From: Serratia quinivorans
Lineage (GTDB): Bacteria > Pseudomonadota > Gammaproteobacteria > Enterobacterales > Enterobacteriaceae
Reading direction: 5' to 3'
NCBI GenBank assembly: GCA_900457075.1
Contig: UGYN01000002.1
Location: 3,782,001 to 3,846,000 of the forward strand
DNA length: 64,000 bases
Numbering within the stretch: the first letter of the stretch is position 1; each line of letters starts with the position of its first letter. Below the pieces are notes generated by a model. It did no database searches. It saw only the letters and a list, made by a program, of their open reading frames with translations, and was not told the DNA's origin. Below, piece after piece: positions 55,547-62,755 of the stretch. Both the position numbers and the translations under genes were made by a program.

Positions 55547-55754
55547 TGCCGCGCAACGCCTCCAGTTTTTCTTCCAGCAGTCGGGCCGACGCCCCGGCCA
55601 TGCGTTCTGTATACCGGCGGCTTTGTTCTGCCCCGGCGGTGGCTGCCCGTTCAATAACCAGTTGTTGGCTGTCCTGGTACCACCCGGCAGCCGTCCAGCC
55701 ACACCCAAAGGCGGTACCCAGCGCCAGCAGTAAGGCGATCGGCGACAGGTTCAT
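55371..55754 (-). CDS. Rz-like inner-membrane spanin (LysB type)
   Basis: The protein has 127 residues: one N-terminal signal-anchor ('PIALLLALGTAFGCGWTAAG'), then a long charged helix ('RYTERMAGASARLLEEKLEA', 'EIRTEREIRTETVKP') and a C-terminal Cys/Asp-rich end ('NVCASDDFVRLFNAATDRAE'). Same-strand overlap with the Rz1-like lipoprotein in another frame is the classic embedded spanin arrangement. It follows the endopeptidase gene with stop/start overlap. Confidence 0.8.
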   Translation of the reverse strand: MNLSPIALLLALGTAFGCGWTAAGWYQDSQQLVIERAATAGAEQSRRYTERMAGASARLLEEKLEALRGNEIRTEREIRTETVKPVFRNVCASDDFVRLFNAATDRAERALSGQPAQPLPDGATAPH

Positions 55755-56092
55755 CAGCGGACGCCGTTGTGTTCCAGGCTAAAGTGGTTGCCGTCCGGGC
55801 GGGAGAATCGACCGCCCCAACTGCCGCCAATGCTTTCCCAGAATTTACCCAATTCCAAATAGGCGGCGCTGTCCGTCTGGTATTGCCCGTTAATGAACAG
55901 GTTAAAATCGACGGCCAGGCGCTGCGTGTGCAGGCTATTGGCGATCCCTTTGCCGGACTGGGCATTCAACTTGGCTTGCTCCGGTGTGCGGTAGGCTTCA
56001 CCGAAGGTCAGGCGATAGCCTTTCTCATCGGCCCATAAAATCAGTTGGGCGATCAGTTTGGTAAAAAGCTGCTGTTTTTCACTTAACGTCAT
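55754..56092 (-). CDS. Phage endolysin: M15-family L-Ala-D-Glu/D-Ala-D-Ala-type zinc endopeptidase
   Basis: The protein has 112 residues from ATG 56092. Zinc-ligand motifs of T5-type M15 endolysins are visible: 'SLHTQRLAVDFNLF' (His and Asp) and 'GNHFSLEHNG' (His). 'RLTFGEAYRTPEQAKLN' is the usual N-terminal substrate region. No signal sequence, so it needs the upstream holin to reach peptidoglycan. It overlaps the holin stop by 14 bp, completing a holin-endolysin-Rz-Rz1 lysis cassette. Confidence 0.85.
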   Translation of the reverse strand: MTLSEKQQLFTKLIAQLILWADEKGYRLTFGEAYRTPEQAKLNAQSGKGIANSLHTQRLAVDFNLFINGQYQTDSAAYLELGKFWESIGGSWGGRFSRPDGNHFSLEHNGVR

Positions 56093-56378
56093 TGTTTTCC
56101 CCTTGCACCCACTTGTTGCCGCGGCGGCGTAGCCAGCGCTCGACGAATTGATAACCCGCAATCCCCAGGGCGCACCCGATGCCGTTGATAGCGACCGGAG
56201 ATAGGTCAGGGAACTGCACCAGCGCGATCCCGGCCACCATCGAAACGGCAGACCCCAGAATGATGCGGCCGACCATCAGCCGCGGGGTGATCGGGTCTTT
56301 GCTGTTCAATACCTGCCCCAGGGCAATTACGGCGCCGATGGCGGCCAGGGTCAGGATTTTCTTTTCGTGATCTTGCAT
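56079..56378 (-). CDS. Phage holin
   Basis: The protein has 99 residues with about three hydrophobic segments ('ILTLAAIGAVIALGQVL', 'MVGRIILGSAVSMVAGIALV', 'INGIGCALGIAGYQFVE') and a charged C-terminus ('RRRGNKW'). The position directly before the endolysin gene supports holin. It would time lysis by forming inner-membrane holes. Confidence 0.75.
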   Translation of the reverse strand: MQDHEKKILTLAAIGAVIALGQVLNSKDPITPRLMVGRIILGSAVSMVAGIALVQFPDLSPVAINGIGCALGIAGYQFVERWLRRRGNKWVQGENNDVK

Positions 56379-56387
56379 CCTGTCCCC

Positions 56388-56846
56388 TTAGCCCAGCAGG
56401 TCGCGGGTGTCTTCGGCGGACAGGTACGGAATACCGTTAATCCGCACAAAGTCGGGCGACGTGACCAGGTACTTGATTTTGTGGCTGGATGTTCCGGCGC
56501 TGGAGGTGTCGATCGCCAGCAGGTTGGAAACGTTCAGCTTGCAGCCGTAGGCTTCGACCTTCAGTTCTTCATCCCCGGCCTTGGCGTAGAACAGGAAGTC
56601 CTGAAGCTCAATGCCACGCCATGACCCGGCGGACTGGGCTTTCGACTGCACTAATTTCAGGTTCTTGGTATCCAGCTCAATTTCGCCTTCGGCGGCGACG
56701 GCCCCGTCGGTATACCCATCAGGAATGCCGCGGGTTTTCGACACCTCGGTGTCGTCGGTGATGTCCAGGGAGATGTTCTTCACCTGGATGGCAACGCCGC
56801 CCATGTCGATGTCGAACGACTGCCCCGAAATGCGTTTGGTGCTCAT
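56388..56846 (-). CDS. DUF2597-family phage protein, probable tail tube
   Basis: The protein has 152 residues: 'RISGQSFDIDMGGVAIQVKN', 'DITDDTEVSKTRGIPDGYTD', 'LKVEAYGCKLNVSNLLAIDT'. I recognise it as DUF2597 of HP1-like phages; the beta-rich pattern and location right after the sheath gene suggest the tail tube (P2 gpFII role). Confidence 0.78.
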   Translation of the reverse strand: MSTKRISGQSFDIDMGGVAIQVKNISLDITDDTEVSKTRGIPDGYTDGAVAAEGEIELDTKNLKLVQSKAQSAGSWRGIELQDFLFYAKAGDEELKVEAYGCKLNVSNLLAIDTSSAGTSSHKIKYLVTSPDFVRINGIPYLSAEDTRDLLG

Positions 56847-56852
56847 TGGCGG

Positions 56853-57974
56853 TTACTCCGTGTCCAGGCTGGTATCCAGCAAGATGTTAACGGTGATCCC
56901 CTTCGGGCTTTCATACGGGCGGACGGTCAGGTACACACTGACGTTTTTCCTGTCCAGCCAGGAGATCACCACGTCGCCTTCGCGTGGCGTCTTTACCTCG
57001 CCCGGAAACGCAACGTTATTAATTTGTGTGCTGCGTGACATTTCGCGCAGTACGCGGCTGAAAAACACCTGATTGGCGGCAATGCTTCCCGGCGTGCTGT
57101 TCAGGCTGCGGTCGCCGATTTTGGTGATGGCCTGCAAACGCACCCGGCGGGCGGCCTTGTCGACCGTGCGCAGGTATTCGATCACCTGGTAATCGCCGCC
57201 TTCAACGTCCAGCGTCAGGCCGTCGGCCCAGTACATCCCGTCAAAATCCGCATACCACATCGGCACGCTGTAGCGGTTGGCGTTCAGCGTTTGCAGGTTC
57301 GCCAGGCTAATTTCCACGCCGTCTTTGTCGGTTGGACGCTCAGCACTGCCGATGTCCAGCAGGGCGCCGGTTTTTACGCGGGCCGGGCTGTCGGCAATTG
57401 TCACGGCACGGTTGCACAAGCGACCGGCCAGAACACCGGGTTCATTGCCCCACAGCCGCGGAACCAATTGCACGCCGAAGGCGGCGACGCCGTTCTCCAG
57501 TGCGGCCAGGCGCGTTTCATACTCCGCCCAGTCCTCTTCGGCCTGGATACCTTGCACGCCCAGGATGAACCACACCCAACGCCCGGAACGGGCAATCAGA
57601 TCAGCGCGTAACGTATTGGCGGCCTCAATGTCAGCTTTGGCTTTGACGTCGGTCAGCAACACCACACCCTCTACGGATGCCACGGCCTGCGCCGCTTTGA
57701 CGGCAGCGACCCAATCCTCCGTTTTGGCATCGGGGGCCAATACCTGGACATAGCCGAAAGTGTTCTGGCCTGCGTTGGCAAAGGCGGCTTTCACGTTGCT
57801 TTTCAGCACGCTGTCGTCGGTACCCAGCAGCGCGTCGAAGTCCGACTGGCTGTTGACTGACAGCAGGCCGCCGGTCGCGGCGCCGATACCGATGTACAAC
57901 AGGACGCGCTCCACCTCGTTGGTGGTGCCCTGGTACTGGTTGAGCTGGTTAATGGTGACATTCGGCCAGGTCAT
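56853..57974 (-). CDS. DUF2586-family tail sheath protein
   Basis: The 373-residue protein includes 'LLYIGIGAATGGLLSVNSQS', 'ALLGTDDSVLKSNVKAAFAN', 'WVWFILGVQGIQAEEDWAEY', 'DGMYWADGLTLDVEGGDYQV' and 'DVVISWLDRKNVSVYLTVRP'. This is the DUF2586 family, the contractile sheath of HP1/K139-like phages. It begins one base into the stop of the S-like gene (overlap at 57974). Confidence 0.85.
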   Translation of the reverse strand: MTWPNVTINQLNQYQGTTNEVERVLLYIGIGAATGGLLSVNSQSDFDALLGTDDSVLKSNVKAAFANAGQNTFGYVQVLAPDAKTEDWVAAVKAAQAVASVEGVVLLTDVKAKADIEAANTLRADLIARSGRWVWFILGVQGIQAEEDWAEYETRLAALENGVAAFGVQLVPRLWGNEPGVLAGRLCNRAVTIADSPARVKTGALLDIGSAERPTDKDGVEISLANLQTLNANRYSVPMWYADFDGMYWADGLTLDVEGGDYQVIEYLRTVDKAARRVRLQAITKIGDRSLNSTPGSIAANQVFFSRVLREMSRSTQINNVAFPGEVKTPREGDVVISWLDRKNVSVYLTVRPYESPKGITVNILLDTSLDTE

Positions 57975-58675
57975 TATTGTTTCCCCTTAATGTCTTGTGC
58001 CTTCACATCCCAACCAAAACCAATAGCCTGGAGCTGGCGGGCAAGAATGCGGTTGAACTCGTCGTCACTCACGCCCAGGAATACGCGGGCGGGAATATCA
58101 ATTTTCCAGGTACGCTTCGGCGGCTTACCGCTTAGCTTTCTAATCAGCAGGCCCGCCTGGGCCATGCTCATTTTTTCCGTGATTTCTTTTGCCGTGGCCT
58201 TGGCATACCGTTTGCCGCGCCAGACCTTGTACCCCAGTTTGCGCAGCTTCCTGGCTTGCCGGGCGTTGGCCGGTTTGTCCTGGTTACTGGGCCGCGGCGC
58301 GGTACCGGCGTTTCCCTGGATACTGGCGCCGCCCTGGTGAACGGCGCCAATCAACCCGGCGGCGACGGATTTCCCGGCGTTCTGGTACTTTCCACCCTGG
58401 AGATAAATACGCACGGCACCAATTTCCGGCATTTCCTTGACGTGCAGCAATTTCGGTAACTGCCGTAACATCTTCTTTTTGCCCCGTTTGCGCTTTTCCC
58501 AGGGCTGGCCGTCCGGGTCTGTCTGGTTACGGGCGTTACGCTTTGCGGCGGTGATCACCCCCAGCTTGGCGATGCGCCACAGCAGGCGCTGCTGCTTTCT
58601 TGCTGGCATTTCACCGGCGGCCAGCGCCTCTTTCAGGGCGACCAGTTGGGCTTTATTCAGCTCGCCATGGATCAT
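57974..58675 (-). CDS. Phage virion morphogenesis protein (gpS-like tail completion)
   Basis: The protein has 233 residues and is very basic: 'AKLGVITAAKRNARNQTDPD', 'PWEKRKRGKKKMLRQL', 'HQGGASIQGN' and 'IPARVFLGVSDDEFNRILAR'. The last motif ('PARVFLG') is diagnostic of the phage virion morphogenesis/GpS family (P2 S, Mu G). It completes the tail before head joining. It overlaps the tail-completion R-like gene by 4 bp. Confidence 0.85.
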   Translation of the reverse strand: MIHGELNKAQLVALKEALAAGEMPARKQQRLLWRIAKLGVITAAKRNARNQTDPDGQPWEKRKRGKKKMLRQLPKLLHVKEMPEIGAVRIYLQGGKYQNAGKSVAAGLIGAVHQGGASIQGNAGTAPRPSNQDKPANARQARKLRKLGYKVWRGKRYAKATAKEITEKMSMAQAGLLIRKLSGKPPKRTWKIDIPARVFLGVSDDEFNRILARQLQAIGFGWDVKAQDIKGKQ

Positions 58676-59168
58676 TCGCTGTTGCCGTCCACGTTGGCCC
58701 CGACCGTGTCGGCGCCGTACACGGTGGCAGACTCAGCAATCAGCACCACCGGGTCGCCCAGGCGCCAGCGTGTCCCCGCGTGCGGTATTGGCCCGTTCTC
58801 GTCTTCGATGATGCCCAGCGAGTCCACCAAGGGGGACGGAAACACTGACAATCGCGGTTTGCTCGTCAATGGGTTGTGGGTCGATGTCCGGGTCTTCCAG
58901 GCCCAGTTCTTCGCGCAGGTCATTGGCATGGTCGCCCAGCCAGACAAGCACCAGCGTGTACAGCAACTGGGGGTCACACAGGCGATAGGGCCAGTCGTCC
59001 CAGCGCAGTTCGCCGGTGTAGGTGGTGTATCCGATGCGACGCTGTCCCATCCCCCATGTCCTTGTTGCTGGACACGATTTTCTGGTCGTCCATGTAGCTG
59101 TCAAAGTCACGCACTCTAACCGGCAGATTTTCCTGCAAAAAAGCGGTCAGGCTCGTTAACTGGCTCAT
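58672..59168 (-). CDS. Phage tail completion protein R-like (two one-base frameshifts)
   Basis: From ATG 59168 ('MSQLTSLTAFLQENLPVRVR') the frame breaks at C5 59051-59055 and again at G5 58831-58835 (plus strand); removing one base at each gives about 164 residues. The middle ('GQRRIGYTTYTGELRWDDWP', 'LLYTLVLVWLGDHANDLREE') follows the P2 gpR pattern of beta-strand plus 'D.ad...l..WL'. The end '..VYGADTVGANVDGNSE' is in the third frame. Pieces 58974-59168, 58733-59110, 58672-58977. Location between L-like and S-like genes agrees. Confidence 0.75.
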
Positions 59169-59632
59169 ATCAGGCTGACCCCCACGCGGGATTTGCCCTT
59201 GATGTTGCGAATGACCAGCGTCGACTCGGCGATCAGCGATTCGCGGGTCTCGTTGCTCTCCTGACCTGGGTGGGTTTCCCGGCGGCCAATGCTGGCGAAT
59301 TCGCCCAGCAAATCGGCTTTGGCGCGGGCATACACGGCCTTTTTGTACTGGGCAGTCAGTTGGTTTTCACCGTCAACGGTGGCGCCCGGCACGGCAAGGG
59401 CTGCGTCGTACCCTTTGGCCTGCTGTTGTTCCACGTAACCCGCCAGGCTTTTGTTCACCTCACCGACGGCGGCCAGCAGTGCCTGCACCGCGATAGCGCC
59501 GTCCATGTGCGGCGGGATGGCGCGTTGTTTCTGAAACTCGCCCAGGTTCAAGTCCGGCCAGAATGGCACGGCGGTATTGGCGATCGTCACGTCCTGGTAG
59601 TCCAGGCTTTTGCCACTGAATCCTAAGCTCAT
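59165..59632 (-). CDS. Phage head completion protein L-like
   Basis: The protein has 155 residues: 'FWPDLNLGEFQKQRAIPPHM', 'YKKAVYARAKADLLGEFASI', 'RETHPGQESNETRESLIAES' and 'RVGVSLI'. The pattern and place fit P2 gpL (head completion/stabilisation). It overlaps the R-like start by 4 bp. About 100 bp of spacer with no convincing ORF separates it from the M-like gene. Confidence 0.8.
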   Translation of the reverse strand: MSLGFSGKSLDYQDVTIANTAVPFWPDLNLGEFQKQRAIPPHMDGAIAVQALLAAVGEVNKSLAGYVEQQQAKGYDAALAVPGATVDGENQLTAQYKKAVYARAKADLLGEFASIGRRETHPGQESNETRESLIAESTLVIRNIKGKSRVGVSLI

Positions 59633-59733
59633 ACATCACCTGTGAAAGAGAAGCGGGCTAACCGGTTTCTTTGGCCACGAAAACCTTACGGGTTATCAGC
59701 CTCCACCGTGCCCGCCCCGGCTTGCGGTAGTCG

Positions 59734-60444
59734 TTAATTGGCCTGGAGCGACCGAATACGGGCGGCGATTTTGTCGCGCAACGTCTTCACGCCGACCGGC
59801 GGGTGATACTCGTGCGCCTTCGCCAGCAGGGCGTCGGCCTGTTCCAGGACGGCCACGTCGTCGATCGCCGTGGGCTGTACCTTGCCGTTTTTGTCTTTCA
59901 GCAGCAGTTGCCCGGCGAACTTGTACCACTTGGCATTGATTTCTTCGTGCAGCCGCCAGTTGTCGCAGATGTTGGCAAAGGTGCGACTAAAGTACGGTTC
60001 AACACTGTGACCGGCGTCAGCCTCGGCCATTGCCCAGGCCAGCATGGTGTCGGCCACGAAGGCCGGGAACGTCCGGCCAAAGTTTTCGGGGGTGGCCTGG
60101 CCTTGTTCGATGGCGATATCGGCCCATTCAAGGGCCATGTCATATTCGCCAACGTCAAACAGCCAGATCACGCAATATGCGAACGTCGGGTTTTGGTAGG
60201 CGATACCGTCTTTCAGGTATTGATCTACCGTCGGCGTCCATTTCGGCAGCAGGATGTTGCGCTTCATTTCCACCCTGTCGGCGACTTGCGGCAAGTCACG
60301 CAGGCGGGCGACGTCCATGTCCAGGCTGCGGAACTGGACGTTCAAACTGTCCGGGCTGCTACTCAGTGCGCGACCTTCCGCCAGGGCCTTTTCGGCCTTG
60401 ATGCGGGCGGTGTGTCGCTGGCAGGGTGAAAGTGCCATGTTCAA
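59734..60444 (-). CDS. Phage terminase small subunit / endonuclease (gpM-like)
   Basis: The protein has 236 residues, or 234 from ATG 60438. Motifs: 'LSPCQRHTARIKAEKALAEG', 'LPQVADRVEMKRNILLPKWT', 'TFAYCVIWLFDVGEYDMALE' and 'DAGHSVEPYFSRTFANI'. This matches PF05944-type P2 gpM. P2 terminase consists of gpM and the gpP ATPase, whose gene is divergent at 62756. Confidence 0.85.
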   Translation of the reverse strand: MNMALSPCQRHTARIKAEKALAEGRALSSSPDSLNVQFRSLDMDVARLRDLPQVADRVEMKRNILLPKWTPTVDQYLKDGIAYQNPTFAYCVIWLFDVGEYDMALEWADIAIEQGQATPENFGRTFPAFVADTMLAWAMAEADAGHSVEPYFSRTFANICDNWRLHEEINAKWYKFAGQLLLKDKNGKVQPTAIDDVAVLEQADALLAKAHEYHPPVGVKTLRDKIAARIRSLQAN

Positions 60445-60447
60445 TCC

Positions 60448-61485
60448 TTACTGTCGGTTAGGGGTTACTCGCCACCAGGCGCGGGGGACGTCGTCGGAGA
60501 TCGTGACGGCCTTTTCATCAAACGCGGCGTACAGCTCGTCATACTCGACGGCGTAGCCTTCGTTGCGCAGGTATTTGTTTTCAAATGCCTTGCGGTCGTC
60601 GACCCATTCCGATTTACGCTGGCGGGTGCCGCGCTGGGTGTAAATGTGCAGGTTCGCCAGGGTGGTGACGATCAGACGTTTGCCCGGCATGAACGGTGGA
60701 ACGTAGGCAGGGCGACCGGCAATAGACTTGCTCAGCAGTTGCGCGGCGTTCTTCTCCGTCGGTTTGTCGGCAGCCTGGTACAGGCGGAACTCTTCAGCCG
60801 CCACCAAGTCGGAGCCACACAGCACGATCAGACTCGGGTCTTGGCGGAACTGCTCGGCAATCTTGGTGTTGATCAAGTCTGACGCCATGGCATCCAGTGA
60901 CTTGTAGTCACCGTGTTCACCCAGTACCACACCGTCGGTAACGATTTGACCTGGTGAACGGTCGAATACAATTTTGTGCCAGCCGCGGTTAACGTCTTCG
61001 CCGTTCGGGCTGGTTGTTGGGTCGGTGTTTTCGGCAATGCTGGTACCGTTGAAACCAATGCGGATCATGTCCAGAGCAAAGGACTCATTGCTGAAGTTGG
61101 TCACGCGCTGGAAGAACTCTTCTTCGCTGCCCGCATTGGCCCAAACTGACAGCAGGGCATAGGTCAATTGCGCGCAAGAGTCGGTCTCAACCAGCTTGTA
61201 TTCGTTGCCGTCAACGCCGACTTTCTTGGTAAAGCGGCCTTCTTTTTTGCGACCGGTAAACAGGCCCGGATTGCCGACGGCAACCACCTGACCCTGAAGT
61301 TGGTCGACGTCCATCACGGTGATCATCTGAAGGAATGCAGAGCTATGCAGCAGGGCATCGCGCAGCTTGGTTTCCTTCGGGTCGGTCAGCGAGAAATAGC
61401 GTGACGGGTTGTCCACGCCATAGGACAGCGCCAGACCGCCCAGGTATTGGTTAATAAGCGCAAAGGCGCGTTGATTCAGTTGCAT
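60448..61485 (-). CDS. Major capsid protein (P2 gpN family)
   Basis: The protein has 345 residues: 'LSYGVDNPSRYFSLTDPKET', 'FLQMITVMDVDQLQGQVVAV', 'SNESFALDMIRIGFNGTSIA', 'DPSLIVLCGSDLVAAEEFRL' and 'RNEGYAVEYDELYAAFDEKA'. All are P2-like capsid signatures (HK97-type fold). Located between scaffold and terminase small subunit genes as in P2/HP1. Confidence 0.9.
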   Translation of the reverse strand: MQLNQRAFALINQYLGGLALSYGVDNPSRYFSLTDPKETKLRDALLHSSAFLQMITVMDVDQLQGQVVAVGNPGLFTGRKKEGRFTKKVGVDGNEYKLVETDSCAQLTYALLSVWANAGSEEEFFQRVTNFSNESFALDMIRIGFNGTSIAENTDPTTSPNGEDVNRGWHKIVFDRSPGQIVTDGVVLGEHGDYKSLDAMASDLINTKIAEQFRQDPSLIVLCGSDLVAAEEFRLYQAADKPTEKNAAQLLSKSIAGRPAYVPPFMPGKRLIVTTLANLHIYTQRGTRQRKSEWVDDRKAFENKYLRNEGYAVEYDELYAAFDEKAVTISDDVPRAWWRVTPNRQ

Positions 61486-61519
61486 GTCTGCATCCCCTGA
61501 AAGTGGTGATTAGGCGCCG

Positions 61520-62578
61520 TTAGACGAATTCAAACGGCTCGTTACCGCCTGCGGGCGTCTTGCTGGGCAATGGCGTCGCGCGAGCCGACAGCTGGGTCAT
61601 GCGCTCAGTTAACGCCGCAAGCTGGGTTTTCAGGACACTGAAGTCCTGCGATTCCGACTTGGCTGCTGGTTGACGGCGTGCCTGGCGGCGTGACATGCGT
61701 TTCGCTGCGGGCGTCTTGGCGGAGAAGGTTTGCCACAGTTGGGCCATCTTGGCTTTTTTCGCGGTGAACTCTTCTTGCTTCACCTCGTCTTCCGGGTTGG
61801 CTGCAACTTCTTCAGCGGCGGCGGCGACTTCGTCGGCCACTGTGGCAATTTCATCGGCCAGATCGGCGACTGCGTCCGCGGCTTCTTCCGGGGTACTGGC
61901 GGCGGCGTCGCCGTTGGCGTTGGCTTCCAGTGCATCAAGGCGCTGGGTCAGCGCTTCAATGAGGGTTTTTAATTCATCCATTTTTCCTGTGTCCTCTTCG
62001 GATGGGGGATCGGTGATGTCGTCTTCGGGGGTGAAGGTTTTACCGTTAGTAAATAAGCGACCTAAGAAAGAAGTTTTTTTGCCGCCGTCGTTGTCACTGC
62101 GTTTTGATAATTTCCCCAGGGTGAATGCTTCCACCGCGCCGCGGGTGCCTTCGACAGTTTCACCGTCAAATACAAAGGAAAGTTTTTCTGTCCCGAGACT
62201 GGCCGGAATATCGGTAACGGCCAACCCCATTAAGTAATTGGAATATTTACCGGCAAAGTCTGGGATGATTTCTACGGAGGTGAAAAGCTTTTGCCCCATA
62301 CGGTTAGCCTCAATCAAAAACTGATTGGGAATTAATTTCGCATACAGCTCAACTACGCCGTTTACTTCTTCATATTTCAGTTCGTCAACTTCGCCCATGT
62401 TATAGGCATATTGACGCATTGAAATATCATCCTCATGTTGAGGCCACAGCAGTGCGGTGTATGTCTCACGGCTGTAATTGTTCGCGCAATCAATCAACCA
62501 TTGCGGGTCGATAGGGCGCCCGTCTACGGAGGTGCCCGACGTGCAGACACGTTTCCAATCAGAAACTAATTGAGGCAT
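61520..62578 (-). CDS. Capsid scaffolding protease (P2 gpO family)
   Basis: The protein has 352 residues. The N-terminal serine-protease domain carries 'GRPIDPQWLIDCANNYSRET', 'ALLWPQHEDDISMRQYAYNM' (catalytic His/Asp region) and 'GQKLFTSVEIIPDFAG'. It is followed by an acidic, Ala/Glu/Val-rich helical scaffold (about 205-290) and a basic Arg/Lys patch ('MSRRQARRQPAAK'). It guides capsid assembly and cleaves capsid and itself. It is first in the leftward late operon, divergent from the terminase ATPase gene. Confidence 0.88.
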   Translation of the reverse strand: MPQLVSDWKRVCTSGTSVDGRPIDPQWLIDCANNYSRETYTALLWPQHEDDISMRQYAYNMGEVDELKYEEVNGVVELYAKLIPNQFLIEANRMGQKLFTSVEIIPDFAGKYSNYLMGLAVTDIPASLGTEKLSFVFDGETVEGTRGAVEAFTLGKLSKRSDNDGGKKTSFLGRLFTNGKTFTPEDDITDPPSEEDTGKMDELKTLIEALTQRLDALEANANGDAAASTPEEAADAVADLADEIATVADEVAAAAEEVAANPEDEVKQEEFTAKKAKMAQLWQTFSAKTPAAKRMSRRQARRQPAAKSESQDFSVLKTQLAALTERMTQLSARATPLPSKTPAGGNEPFEFV

Positions 62579-62755
62579 AACAGACCTTTTAATCAGTTGA
62601 GGATAAATTTAATTACTTGGCGAATTGCAGTATTGCGAATATTTGATGCTCTCGCATTTCCTTTTTTTCTTATACGTTCGGATATAACCCTATTACCGAA
62701 TGCATCCGATATTTAGTTGTCATTTTCGTTATTTTTTGCACTGCATAATAAGCGC
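62579..62755. promoter_or_regulatory. Divergent phage late promoter region
   Basis: This 177-bp AT-rich gap lies between the leftward head/tail operon and the rightward terminase gene. An inverted repeat TTCGG-N14-CCGAA (62677-62681, 62696-62700) lies roughly central and could bind a late activator. Classical TGT-N12-ACA Ogr sites were not clearly found. Confidence 0.5.

Noticed and set aside
58831..59055. Recoding in the tail completion R-like gene
   Set aside because: Two separate homopolymer +1 breaks in a small structural gene are not known recoding sites and fit the window-wide error pattern.
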